Positions 21,850 through 32,607 of a DNA stretch of 64,000 nt are shown here, piece after piece (position 1 is the stretch's first letter; every line of letters begins with the position of its first letter). Location: positions 22,495,976 to 22,559,975 of the forward strand of contig NC_049986.1 in assembly GCF_000003815.2 (NCBI RefSeq), given 5' to 3'. The notes under the pieces were generated by a model. The model worked only from the letters and a program-made list of their open reading frames with translations, was not told the origin of the DNA and did not search any database. This DNA comes from Branchiostoma floridae (lineage: Eukaryota; Chordata; Leptocardii; Amphioxiformes; Branchiostomatidae). The position numbers were made by a program, and so were the translations under genes.

Positions 21850-22752
21850 GGGACTTTTGGAGATGGGCCATGAATTCCACTCCACCTACCTACAGCTGTC
21901 CAACTGGCTGACCATGAAAGCACAGATTGTGGCGTGCACTGACACTGCAAGTCTAACAACAAAACAGTTCATCATTGAAAATTTAAATACATGTATGGGT
22001 GACTGCCGTATTGCCTGTTTGTCAGTAGACCAAAAAGCATTGTGTACGAGGTCAAGACGAAGGGCAGGAAAAAAGAAATACGTCATGCTCAGGTGTGTGG
22101 TGTTGAAGTGGAACACAAAGGACTGGCATCATCTATTGCCGTACTGTGGATGAGGTAAAACACATCCACTATCAGTTGCAGGAAATTAGGGTAAAAGTGG
22201 TAAATATCATGGTACGGGGACAAGACAGAACGAAGCAGAAGGAAGGCAGAGTCTGATTGATTGGCAGAGCGGTGTGAAGGACATTTTAGTCGCAACTAAG
22301 GCTCCAGGGGCAGTGTTAGACAAACCTGACGTAAGGTTTGTTGTGCATTTGGGATGTCCATCCTCAATCCCTGACTACCTTCAGGAGTCGGGCCGTACAG
22401 GACGAGATGGAAGGCTGGCCAAATCTATACTACTCTTCAAGCCAGAGGACAAAGCCCTACGCGTCAAGAGGATTGGTGAAATAGAAGATGGCCAGTATAG
22501 AGATCATGATCTTCAGAGATTGTCACACATGGTAAACTGTTGTGACTCAGAACTATGTAGAAGAAAGCTTTTACAAGAAGCTTTTTCATTAGTTACAGCT
22601 GGATGTAATGAAACAAGCGACGATTGCCAAAGCACAACTGTAGCCAGGCAGATTGTGCTGATCCGTGAAGCTGCTGCCTGTCAAATGTCTGTCAGCTGTT
22701 CGGCAACAAAGTCCCACAACCCCCATCCTTCCTTCTTGCAAGAGTTTTCCTA
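21850..22752 (+). pseudogene. RecQ-like DNA helicase pseudogene (motifs III-VI)
   Basis: Successive family blocks appear in shifting frames: KAQIVACTDTASLTT (motif III, normally TATA), KSIVYEVKTKGRKK, GIIYCRTVDEV (motif IV region), SLIDWQSGVKDILVATK and DKPDVRFVVHLG (motif V), YLQESGRTGRDGR (motif VI). Then come KPEDKALRVKRI, YRDHDLQRL and CDSELCRRKLL with further cysteines of the zinc-binding region. The last 159 codons (22274-22753) are a single open frame. Motifs I and II (Walker A/B) are absent and AFGMGID is corrupted to APGAVLD. It is a decayed, 5'-truncated RecQ-family copy, likely spread by retroposition or carried by a transposon. Confidence 0.8.
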
Positions 22753-22789
22753 GGACTTGGGGTGGGTACAAAATCAAACAGTGGGATTC

Positions 22790-23110
22790 AGCATGAAGCA
22801 AAGCATTGAACAGGTGAGGCAGGAACAGAATAACCAGAGTACCCGAGAGTCAGACGGAAAATATGAAGAACGCAGGGTGGCAATGAACTTTGAAGCAACA
22901 GAAAGTGCCAAGACGAGGGCAAGAGAAAGAGCAGCCAAAGAAGCCACAGGAAGCTGTGAGAAGAAACGAAGAAACTATTAACAAAATGTAATCATGTATT
23001 TTGTCAACTGTAAACAATTTTACTGAGGATTTTATGGAATATAATCCGTTGACACATTTCATGTGGCATTTTCAATGTCACATGCCAAGCCAGGATTAAT
23101 AAAGCTGAAT
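22790..23110 (+). other. Charged open frame and polyadenylation-like signal after the helicase pseudogene
   Basis: A + strand frame (to TAA at about 22981) is rich in lysine, arginine and glutamate (VRQEQNNQSTRES, TARARERAAKEA-like). It is followed by AATAAA at 23098. It may be the 3' end of the pseudogene's transcript or of a carrier element. Not recognised. Confidence 0.3.
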
Positions 23111-23861
23111 TCGGAATGAAGGGTTGGCGCAGCAAATAAGTGGGGAACCTGGGACTGGGAGGGCATTAAAGAGGAAGTAACATCCTCGCCTGATTTGAAA
23201 GGAGGTGAGATGGAGGGCCAATTCATAGTTACCTCATTTCATTTGTTTTTATCTTTAGTGTATTCAGTCAGGATCTGTTGAAATTGATCCCCTTACTTTT
23301 TTTTTTTTTTGCTATCATTTTGTATTCGCTGATTGTTTGTTACAATATCTTTATGTATTTTTATTTGCGTATTTCTTATAGTTCATAGCTTTGCTGGAGG
23401 TATGGGCCCCGTAAAGGATGTATAATCCTGTTGTCTTTCTCATCTTATTCTGTAAATACAGACCTGGAGAAAGGGGTCCACAACAGAAAGGGCGAACCTA
23501 CAAAGAGTGGAGGCCAGATGATACAGGATTGGCTGATTCTAGATGGAATCAACATTCATCGATTCAAAACAGCTGCTAGAAGGAAAAACACCCCAAGACC
23601 ACGCGGAAGAAAAAAAACGGATTGCCAACATGAAAAATGTCACAATGCCCATCCCCCAATCAGCAAAAGACATCAGAAATAGGACTCACCAAGATAAAAA
23701 AAACTTCATGGGAATCAGAGAGGACCACGGGTATGAACAAATGGTGGCGATGGCAGAAGTTTAGCCAGACACCCCATGATTACAGCACTAGTTAACAATT
23801 TAATGATTAGAACTCGTCCCCAAAACCTTTCACGAGAGCATGTCTTTTTCCCTGCAGCCTG

Positions 23862-24178
23862 CCGTGTTTGCCCAGCTTGCTGCCATCATGGCGGTCGTCC
23901 AGCCAAACCAACAGCCCATCTAACCTCCAAACCTAAACCAGCCTCAAAACCCGCCGCAGAACTTGCCTCGAAACACACCTCCGCAAAACCCGCCGCAGAA
24001 CTTGCCTCGAAAACCACCTCCGCAAAACCCGCAGCCCAACCTGAATAACCAGCCACCACCCACAGCTCAACATCCAGAACAACCCAGCTCAAGTCCCTCT
24101 GAACATCCCGCTTCCTGCCTGCAAACCCGATCACTCATGATTTACAACATGAGTGATCGTATTTCTAGTAAGATGTAA
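23862..24178 (+). CDS. Proline/asparagine/glutamine-rich exon
   Basis: After TTTTTCCCTGCAG the frame starts PAVFAQLAAIMAVVQPNQQP, meets one stop, then runs on through repeats of P-Q-N-P-P-Q-N-L-P-R. A 39 bp unit (CAAAACCCGCCGCAGAACTT...) is repeated twice. It resembles the Q/P-rich units at 17.4-18.0 kb in composition. A different frame (AKPAAELASKTTS) is also open. It is either an alternative low-complexity exon of the modular family or a decayed copy, given the in-frame stop. Confidence 0.4.
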
Positions 24179-24420
24179 TATATTGAATTGTTTCTGCCAG
24201 TTCATAGACTTGTCACCCTGAAAAGTGAGTGAGTGAAGTTACTCGAAACATGTAAAAGTAAATCTTACTTTATATCCAGTTGTAGAGATTGAATATTGTT
24301 TACCTGAATGTCTGACATTTATGTAAAACGTTCGAACACAGTTTTGAAAGTCTTCTGCATAAATGTAAAACCTGACATTGACACTCCTTCTTTCCCTTTT
24401 CTTGTGTGCTCTTCTTACAG

Positions 24421-24575
24421 TTGAGCCCTACGACTTTGTCCACGCACCCCCACGAACCAGACAAGCCCCCGTACGCACCAAGCAAGCCCCCAGACACCAT
24501 AGACAGGTTGCTAGACAAGGTTTAAGACGCCCCCGGCAAGCAGCTAATTCCATCAGACATAGGAGAAGGCGATAA
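24421..24575 (+). CDS. Arginine-rich last exon (VxPYDFVHA family), copy 1
   Basis: Acceptor CTTCTTACAG, then phase-1 reading EPYDFVHAPPRTRQAPV, further RQ/RH repeats, RRPRQAAN and RHRRRR before TAA. It is the longest intact member of four homologous terminal exons in the window (others at 30959, 31365, 36036). The C-terminus is strongly basic, as in nucleic-acid-binding or nuclear-targeting tails. The preceding intron end is also shared by the copies (CTTTTC(C/T)TGTGTGCTCTTCTTACAG). Confidence 0.5.
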
Positions 24576-24739
24576 ATGGAGAACGTAAGTATTTCCTTCG
24601 TCCTTTGTATTATAGTGAGTTGTTTGTTTTGCATAGTCGGTAAATCGTACCTATGTATGACACAGTCAAGATAGGTACTCAGTAGGTACACATTCTTTGA
24701 GTAACTTGATGACACGACTTTCTGCGTTCTAACCTACAG

Positions 24740-24815
24740 CGTAGAGCTGCCCGCCGCCAACACCAGGGTCCTTTGAGGAGGTCTGGCAGGGAGCGCCGGC
24801 CGGTCAAACATTACA
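24740..24815 (+). CDS. Arginine-rich core exon, copy 1
   Basis: 76 bp between CCTACAG and ACA|GTGAGT, phase 0 to 1, reading RRAARRQHQGPLRRSGRERR and PVKHY. It is almost identical to 25077-25152, and flanking intron sequence is duplicated too. Its outgoing phase 1 matches the incoming phase of both last-exon families in this window. Confidence 0.5.
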
Positions 24816-25076
24816 GTGAGTTATTAAATATATACTTGTTTGTTTTACATAGTCGGTAAATCGTATTAATGTATATGACACACTCAAGATTTGACTAGAC
24901 CAGACTAAGACCAGACTAAATGGTAATTGATCAAATGCTAACAATGGACCCCTGCTCAGTACTCTTATCCATGCAGGAGTGAAGTTCATCCTTAAGGACT
25001 TGGTAAACTTCATTCTTAGAATAACTTGATTACACAATCTGCTACTTGTATTGACTTTCTACGTTCTAACCTACAG

Positions 25077-25152
25077 CGTAGAGCTGTCCGCCGCCAACAC
25101 CAGGGCCCTTTGAGGAGGTCTGTCAGGGAGCGCCGGCCGGTCAAACATTACA
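25077..25152 (+). CDS. Arginine-rich core exon, copy 2
   Basis: Same length, splice sites and phase as copy 1, with two amino-acid changes (RRAVRRQHQ, RRSVRERR). Third-position and intron differences show it is a recent tandem copy about 337 bp downstream. Confidence 0.5.
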
Positions 25153-25429
25153 GTAAGTTATTATTATATTGTTGTTTGTTTTACATAGTCGGCAAATCGT
25201 ACGCAAGCCAAAAGTGCTCTGGACTCCATCGAAGTAAATAATACATAACATCAGTGGGTTGACTCTCCTTGCGTGGAGACGTGGAATAAAACATGACTGC
25301 AATCGCTGAAATCCGCTATGTGCTGGCTGCGAGGTCCGCCAAAACGTCCTTATTTAGTAAGCGGAGCACTTTCTCACAGATTCACACAATGACACATGTC
25401 AATCTGCCACTACCTTTCCTAGACAAATG

Positions 25430-26260
25430 ACTTGATGCTTGTGTTTGTCATACCAATGGCCAAAGCAACTTTCTCCGAACATCTGACATGCGAGAATCTT
25501 ACATTAAGTACTCTGAATCGCTACCAGAAGGGGTCGAAAACATGGGCAGAATCACCGGGATCAGATGCTTTAGCGGGCAGACCACTCCAGCCATCTACGC
25601 CAAGTGGGGTTAATCTAAACTATGGAGCAGCAGAAAATGCTTAACAACCGGATTTACAACAACCTGCAGCTGGCCAACAATGTTCCACAGGGATCAGATG
25701 CTTTAACGGGCAGGCGGCACCAGGCATCTACGCCAAGCTAAACCATGGAGTGGGTGTGATGCCACAGGGCGCCGCCGCTTTAGATCACTGAAATTGAGAG
25801 ACAAATCATTGTTTGACAGCACCTGGATACATGAGGATGTCATGAAAGTGGCTATAAACTTCAAACAAGACGGAACTCTGAGAAATATGTATGTATGTGA
25901 ACTTGTGTGTGTATGGCGTTGATACTTATGTTTGTCATGACACAGCGACTTTCTCCGAACTTCTGACATGCGAAAATCTTACAGAAAGTACGTTGAGTCG
26001 CTACCAAAAGTGGTCAAAAACATGGGCAGGATGGCAGAGCCGGGATCAGACGCTTTAGCGAGCTCCAACCTTTTACACCAAGTGGGGCCAAAGGTAAGCT
26101 ATGGCGCGGGTGTGATGCTACAGGGCGCCGTGGCTTTAGGTCACTGAAATTGAGAGACAAACGATTGTTTGGCAGCGCCTCGATAAATCAGGCTGCCATG
26201 GAAGCGGCTATAAACTTCAAATGAGACGGTACTCTGAGAAATATGTATTTCTCTACTTTA
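25430..26260 (+). repeat. Duplicated exon-like block (STLNRYQK / FRSLKLRDK)
   Basis: Segments beginning near 25437 and 25920 both read a frame with TCENLT(L/E)STL(N/S)RYQK and KTWA. Each is followed by a GGATCAGA(T/C)GCTTTAGCG block. Blocks near 25770 and 26125 both read FRSLKLRDK(S/R)LF, then AINFK and DGTLRNMY. The pairs are direct repeats with indels. They look like two exons of one gene duplicated in tandem and now decaying (stops in the second copy). Confidence 0.45.
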
Positions 26261-26837
26261 TATTGTTATTAATGTTTATCTATTGCTTTATCTTAGTGGT
26301 CCTGTTGAGTGTAAGAGAAGTATCAATTAATCATTTATCTGTATTTCTCTAAGTTATACTTTTTTTAATGAGAAACCTACTTTTAGACCAGAGTCGAGCA
26401 GTGTAAGACATGATTGTGTATTTCCACAGTTTTGTATGCCTTTGTATATTCAGTGTACAGGTTTATAAACATGTTATGGTTCTAGCACAACCGGCATTTA
26501 TGTTGTTTAGTGGCTTGTAAAAAAATCATACAATCATACAAATCATAACGGTATGTCCATGTTGGCAATTAAAGTGCTTGATGTACAGTGTACTAAATAC
26601 TATCAGTCAAGCATGTATGAATTAATTAATTACAATAAGTCTACGATTCTTGTTCATTCATTACCAGTTGAGTTACGTCCATTAACAATTAATATTCTCG
26701 AAACCAACCAAATAACCAAGTGGGAAATATTGCAACTTGACAAGCTTGATGCAATTCTACTTGTACGTGGAAGTGTATTCATGAGAAACCTACTTTCTTA
26801 CTCTTGATCATTTTCTAAATCATGTGTATTTCCACAG

Positions 26838-26905
26838 TCCCTAGCGCCGGCACGTGGGTTAAACGCGACCTGCCACCCTGGATGATAAACCAGCATGTGC
26901 AATGA
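26838..26905 (+). CDS. ELPPWM-type last exon, copy 1
   Basis: Acceptor ATTTCCACAG, phase 1, reading PSAGTWVKRDLPPWMINQHVQ in two parts (PSAGTWVK, RDLPPWMINQHVQ), then TGA. The intron before it (ATTCTACTTGTACGTGGAAG...AATCATGTGTATTTCCACAG) is shared with the copy at 39760. Confidence 0.5.
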
Positions 26906-26997
26906 TAATAGTAAGTGTACGATTCTGGTCCATTTCTAAAAAGTTGAATCATATTCAAAGTTTACACAATTCTCAAAATCTGCCATATTGCCGGAGG

Positions 26998-27052
26998 ATC
27001 TAGCACAGGAACATGGGAAGAGAAAGAACTGCCCGGCTGGATGGTGCTGTAA
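26998..27052 (+). CDS. ELPPWM-type last exon, copy 2
   Basis: Reads STGTWEEKELPGWMVL then TAA, about 150 bp after copy 1. The acceptor is less certain. One proline of the motif is replaced by glycine. Confidence 0.4.
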
Positions 27053-27339
27053 TTACAATACTAGTAAGTCTGCAATTCTTGCCCATCTATTACAAGTTGA
27101 ATCACGTTCATAGCAATTCTTAAAGCTAGCCATACAGCAGACCAATTTTCTGTACATGTATCAGCAAAATGACTGAGTAGAAAATAGCTGAATTCATATC
27201 CTCACTTATGTTTCACACTTGTTGGACCAGTAGAAGCGTGGATTTGGAAAACACTCTCAAGTAATTCAAATACATTACTAGTCAAACATCTCCTTCCTTT
27301 TATAATAATAGGACACTACTAAGAATGACAATTCCTTAT

Positions 27340-28165
27340 TTTTGTTTTGTTTTGTAGTTATGGCTTTCAAGAGGGGCTTTTCAGCTATGAAAATGTGCCT
27401 TCAAGTGCTGTGTTAGCCCACAAGAGGAAGAAGAGGTGACTGCAAATCGCTATTTTGTGAACAATGAAGATGTCTACACTCTATACATTCAACTGAAAAT
27501 GGTATGCTTGAAATAGAATTCAAAGCATTCTAACATCTAATTATTAAGCTCTTCAGCATTTGGGTTATAATACATTTGGTTGACATCACTCTTTGTGTCG
27601 GTAATGCTGGAGTGATTAAGTAATATATTAGTTCGGACATGTTGGCGTGAATCGTGCTCTACCCTCTCACTGTTAATTTAACATAAATGCTATTATGCAA
27701 CATAACTGGTACTCATCTATCATTTACGGCTACCTTGGTCCACCTGACTCCAAACCCCGGACACTTGTGATGACAAAACCCAGTGTTATCTCTTTTGAAG
27801 ACTTGGACGCCAAACTGCAACCCACTAGTTACCTAAAAGCAGCAACGACAACACCTAACAAGTCTTCCCTACCACCCAGACGCCTATTTGTGGCGGCAGG
27901 CCCTAGCTCCTCCATCCAACAGAAAAGCAGAATGGCAGTGCTTTTTGTTTTGTTTTGTAGTTATGGCTTTCAAGTGTAGCTTTTCAATTGTTGATTAAAA
28001 TGTGCCCTCAAGTGCTGTGTTAGCCCGCAAAAGATTGAAGGATGACGAAGTGAATGCAAATTGCTACTTGTATGACAACGACATCTAAACTGCATATATT
28101 AAGCTTAAATAGTATATTTTAAATAAAATTAAATCGAATTCAAAGCATTCTAGCATCTGATTGAA
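27340..28165 (+). repeat. Direct repeat with possible short last exon
   Basis: Blocks 27340-27545 and 27942-28160 share TTTTGTTTTGTTTTGTAG, TTATGGCTTTCAAG, AAGTGCTGTGTTAGCCC and a tail ATTCAAAGCATTCTA(A/G)CATCT. The first block, read in one phase, gives YGFQEGLFSYENVPSS and KRKKR before a stop. The second is interrupted earlier. The TTTTG tract before TAG could act as a polypyrimidine tract. Confidence 0.45.
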
Positions 28166-29390
28166 GTTAACGTGATTTTCACTATGCCGAAACACGCAAG
28201 GAAGTGCTCAGAAGGACAACGCTCTACACCCTAACGGGCGTGGAAGCAAACACTGAAGGTATCAGTGAAGGACTCAGATCATGACAACACCACGCCGCCA
28301 GTGGGCGTGAAAGTCATGTCAGCCGCTTTTAGCACCACGGCCGAGCTAGATAGACGCAATACTAATAACTGATTCTGGAGTTACTATGTTCTGAGTTACA
28401 TATCTTAGTGACTGAGGCATTCATTTAATACATTACACCCAGCCTTGTATGGGATCACACATCTCGTTGAATTTGAAAGAGTGCATCTATAATGATAAGA
28501 TTTATTTTCATGCTAATGTAAGGATCTGATCTTTCCCTCACCTTGCTATCTTTCTTACAACTTACAGTAACCCACCAAAGCTCTTTTCATTTCTTGAAAA
28601 TGCATACTGCGCATTCACCATTAGGTTCAAGTCTGCACTAGATAAAGAGACGCAAGGCGTATTTATATTCAGCATCATGAAAAATAACTTTGGTTGGCAT
28701 CACTCTTTCTGTCGGTTATTTTCTAGTATGTAGTAAGTCATTCACACATATCCAAGTGAATTGTGCTCGACACCGTGTCACTTTTGACTTAACATGAGTA
28801 TGCTAATATGTAACAACTTGTTGAAACTTATTTATGATATTGAACAGGAACAAAAGTTTGGTGAAATGCAAGCTGTTCTGATTACTAGCATTTCCTTTCG
28901 ACTACATTTTTACCCAGCAAAAGGAAACTCCTGACCAGTGTTTCTTATTTCATTAAGATGCATGATTGTAAAGGACAAAATTCTATTCATGATCCCTGTT
29001 AATAGGGGTACATGGAAATATAACAAAATGGAAGCACACTGACATCTTACAGAGTAATAGTAACTTTGCTTTGCTTTTTGAATGCGTGAATCCTGCATAT
29101 CATGCACGATAGATATTTTTTTCAGAAAGTATTATAGTGGCTCAAGCAGAAGTGAAATGATATATTATAGTTGTCTCTCCCAGTTATTAGGATGCTGATT
29201 CATACTCATGTATGCAAAGAAATGTAGCCTTTAGATGCTGTTTAATAACCAGGAAAATGTTTGGCTAACTTTTACTAAAATGCTGGATTAACTTACTTAG
29301 TGTATCTTACCACTACATTAAAAAAGAAATTTAGAGGCACGTTCAAACAAACGGTGACGTCATAATTCGAATCTACACTTAATCCTTCAC
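28166..29390. other. No recognised gene
   Basis: AT-rich, with short frames only. A 60-codon frame beginning MPKHARKCSE near 28184 is not supported by splice sites or homology. Confidence 0.4.
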
Positions 29391-29399
29391 AGATTGCAG

Positions 29400-29660
29400 T
29401 TGTTGGCATCATACCATGATTGGACAGGAAGGTCGACCATTTACAACAGCAGTTCAAGCCATCTGTGACAGGAAGGCGGTAAACTTTTTTGAGTACAGCA
29501 AAGACTTTCTAGACCACTGAAGGCATGACAGCCTGCACATCTCAGCCATCGAGGATGCAGGCCTTCCACGCCTCCTACAACTGCTGGAGGAGCCAAGCTG
29601 CGCCAGCCTCCTCAAGGGAGCTGTGAAACAAAAGCAGACTGCACTGGGTGAGTGAGACCT
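29400..29660 (+). pseudogene. Unidentified gene fragment with one stop
   Basis: The + strand reads IGQEGRPFTTAVQAI, CDRKAVNFFEYSKDF, a TGA, then DSLHISAIEDAGLPRLLQLL and LKGAVKQKQTA. Amphipathic composition and a clear single in-frame stop suggest a recently inactivated coding sequence. Not recognised. Confidence 0.35.
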
Positions 29661-30106
29661 GGACTGAAGAAGATGCTGCAACCACGAGAAAATACAAGAA
29701 ATGCCGGGTTGTACAAGGTACTACAATAATGTCACTTTTTTTTTAGCATTTTGTGGTGCATTCTTAAGCTTCCGAGAGAACAAAATGATGGCCTAAAACA
29801 TGATATACGTCCATACATATAATAGACCCATGATAAGTATAATGACACGAAGGACCAACAGAAACCCCATGACCGTGAGAATGGTGATAGATCTCACCAG
29901 GTGTTCCTCTCTGTCATCAGTGAAGATGTCTGCCACCTTAGAGAGCTCTGTCCAAAAAGGTTTGCCACCCATCGTAATTCCTGTGGACAGAGGCTCCTAG
30001 CGGCCTAAATAGGGTTTGCAGTACCCTTTTTTTGTTTTATTCTTTTTATCTAGCGGTGAGTTTCTTCTGTTGTGCTTTCTTTCTGTAGTCTGTGCGATTT
30101 TCTAAC

Positions 30107-30571
30107 ATGGCAGAAGGTAACAGCACAACAACAAGGATCCTTATTTTGGGGCACTCTTTCGTCATAAGATTAGAGTGATTTGTATACGATAGAAGATATA
30201 CTGCATCTGTCCGAGCATTTAGTCCCGGCTTATGGTTCAAAGATTGCAAGGTTTCTTGGCAGTGGGTATCGGAAGGCCATGTTGATAGCATTGGCGGTTT
30301 GGCGCAGAACGGTCGGCTCCCAGTCTCGGACATAGTTTATTTGGAGTTGGGTTGTAACGATATAATGAATATGCCTTGCATGCGAGTCACAAACATGGCT
30401 TCCCTTGTCAAAGGTCGTACGGGAGCACGTCTAATCATTCTGGCGGAGCCTTTGGCTAGGGTCTTTGACCCTCCATATATACCATACAATGCAGGTCTTG
30501 TCAAATACTTGACTGAGCTAAAGAGAGGCGCGCGGAGTAAAAGACCCGTGATTGATTGTGGATTAGGATAG
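30107..30571 (+). pseudogene. SGNH-hydrolase-like protein with one in-frame stop
   Basis: 155 codons from ATG to TAG with a single TGA at 30176-30178. It starts MAEGNSTTTRILILGHSFV, where GHS takes the place of the block I GDS. It later has DIVYLELGCNDI, matching block III (GxND) of SGNH/GDSL hydrolases, and ends in a basic stretch before the stop. It lacks a visible block V D-x-x-H, so it is either short or truncated. Stand-alone SGNH domains occur in tyrosine-recombinase and other retroelements as well as in host enzymes. No element ends were found here. Confidence 0.55.
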
Positions 30572-30958
30572 TTCAAGTTTGGTAAAATATCTTGAGAAAT
30601 GAAATGAGTGTGAAGATGGTATATGCCAGGTGTAACAATTTGTGCAATGATTTTTCATTTCGAATCCGAACAGTTTCTGTATGTGTCATGTTTGATTTAC
30701 ATGCCAGTCAATTAAAGTTCTGGTACTCGCACCAAAAGATATTTAGCGTGGATTGATTATGGGTTTCTTACTGTTGATGATTCATGGCCGATAAGGTAGA
30801 CAGAAATTCATTTTCGTGAAACGAAAAAATGGTTGTAAATCAGTAAGGTAAAAAACAAAACAGCTACCGGCACTAGATGATTTCTTGAGATACTGAATAT
30901 CATACTGAATAAAGAGCAGAAAATAATTGTGTCCCTTTCTTGTGTGTTCTTCTCACAG

Positions 30959-31014
30959 TTCAGCCCTACGACTATGTCCACGCCGCCAGACGCCCTAGGC
31001 AAGCGGTTGGATAA
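30959..31014 (+). pseudogene. Arginine-rich last exon, copy 2 (truncated)
   Basis: Acceptor TTCTCACAG, then QPYDYVHAARRPRQAVG and a premature TAA. Downstream bases to about 31071 still resemble the basic tail (CGAAGGAGAAGGCGATAA), so a small deletion created the stop. Confidence 0.5.
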
Positions 31015-31364
31015 AAGTAGTAAGACGTTCCATGCAAGCAGCTAACCCCGTTCGGCGAAGGAGAAGGCGATAAATGGAAAAATGTATTATCTTCATATAC
31101 CTTTGTATGCCTTAGGTAATTATTAACTACCGATGGCTAGTTTGGGATGATAAGCAATTTCTATATCATGTAAAAAACAAGTAACGAAAACAAACATATA
31201 GTTTCCAGGAGGCATTCGGCAACCGCTAAGAAAAATAATTGTAAATCAGTAAGGTAAAAAACACAGCTACATGATTTCTCGAGATACTATATATCATGCT
31301 GAATATCACACTGAATGAAGAGCAGGAAATAATTGTGTCCCTTTCTTCTGTGTTCTTCTTACAG

Positions 31365-31486
31365 TTCAGCCCTACGACTTTGTCCATGCCCCCAGATGCC
31401 CTAGGCAAGCGGTTGGACACTCCAGAAAAGTAACAAGACGTCGCAGGCAAGCAGCTAGGCCCGTTCGACGTAGGAGAAAGCGATAA
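31365..31486 (+). CDS. Arginine-rich last exon, copy 3
   Basis: Acceptor TTCTTACAG, phase 1, reading QPYDFVHAPRCPRQAVG, then SRKVTRRRRQAARPV and RRRRKR before TAA. Intact. The upstream intron end is the same as for copies 1 and 2. Joined to the 76 bp core exon type, it would give a highly basic C-terminus. Confidence 0.5.
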
Positions 31487-31894
31487 GTGAAAAATGCATT
31501 TTCTTCATATGCCTTAGGTGATAAACCCGAGGCTTCACCAACCTCACTAACCGGATCCGTTCCGCACAACAACGCCGCCTGTCACTCAGTTCCTATGTCT
31601 AAATAATACAGAATTCGGGATACCAGAAGTAGATTTGACTATAACCTCAGATCCGACAGCTATCATGATGCTAAGATAGTTAAATACATAAAAGATTGCT
31701 TTGTAATTAGAAAAGGTGGTGACACAAAAGTTTAGCCCCACCTGATTGTAAAGAGATTTCTTATCCAATATTGTTCAATTAGTAGAATTGTAAGATGCAT
31801 TCCCTTTTTTAGCTATTTTTTTTTTGTAGTTTATAGTCGACCATACAAAAGTAACGGTACTTTTTGTCGTGTCAATAAAGCTTGATTAATTGTT

Positions 31895-32500
31895 CAACAA
31901 CCCCTTCACACCATAGGCCCCTGTCGTTTTTCCTTTATTTGTGCACGTACCTAAACCAAAACCTATGGAATGGCAGACAAGCGTTAACTAGAATTTGTTT
32001 AATAAAAGAAAAACCACCACAAATACCGACTACATGACCATCACATGTACTGGACAGAATCGCGAACACAGAAATGAACATACATGTCATATTGGCCCGA
32101 CAAGGCGGGAACTTGTGAAAGCCGATACTCGAAGCTAAATCATGATCATGACGACGGGAAAATGCTTAACACAATAGCCGCTTGGAACGAAAATGAAAAA
32201 TTTTCCTTGGCAGCATGTAAGAAAGTAATTCATTTCAACAATGAAAGGAATCTACATTACAGAAGAGTTATTTCCCAAACAAGGGTGCGATGAAGAGACA
32301 TCTTTCCCAGTGCGTAGACTCGAGGCTTCACCAGCCACACTATCCAGACCCGTTCGGCACAACAACGCCGCCTGTCACTCAGATCAACAATCCCTGCACA
32401 GCAGCGCCCCTGTTGTTTTCCCTTCATTTGTGCATGTACCTAAACCAGAACATATGGAATGGCAGACAAGCGTTTAAGTAGAATTTTTTTTTAAAGGAAC
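31895..32500 (+). repeat. Repeat unit U, copy 1 and its start
   Basis: Unit beginning near TACCGACTACATGACCA...CTGGACAGAATCGCGAACACAGAA, through GGCCCGACAAGGCGGGAACTTG, GGCAGCATGTAAGAAAGTA, TACATTACAGAAGAG and TTTTCCCTTCATTTGTGCA, to ATGGAATGGCAGACAAGCG. Copies or parts recur at 32500-32607, 34136-34550, 34810-35090, 35345-35620 and 43495-43660. One frame (PVRRLEASPATLSRP, then FPSFVHVPKPEHMEWQ) ends in a stop after TSV, but no frame is conserved in all copies. Confidence 0.6.
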
Positions 32501-32607
32501 GCGATCACAATGAAAGGAATCTACATTACAGAAGAGTTATTTCCCAAACAAGGGTGCGATGAAGAGACATCTTTCCCAGTGCGTAGACTCGAGGCTTCAC
32601 CAGCCAC

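Noticed and set aside
22589-22801. Minus-strand frame over the helicase
   Set aside because: Antisense shadow of the RecQ-like coding sequence.
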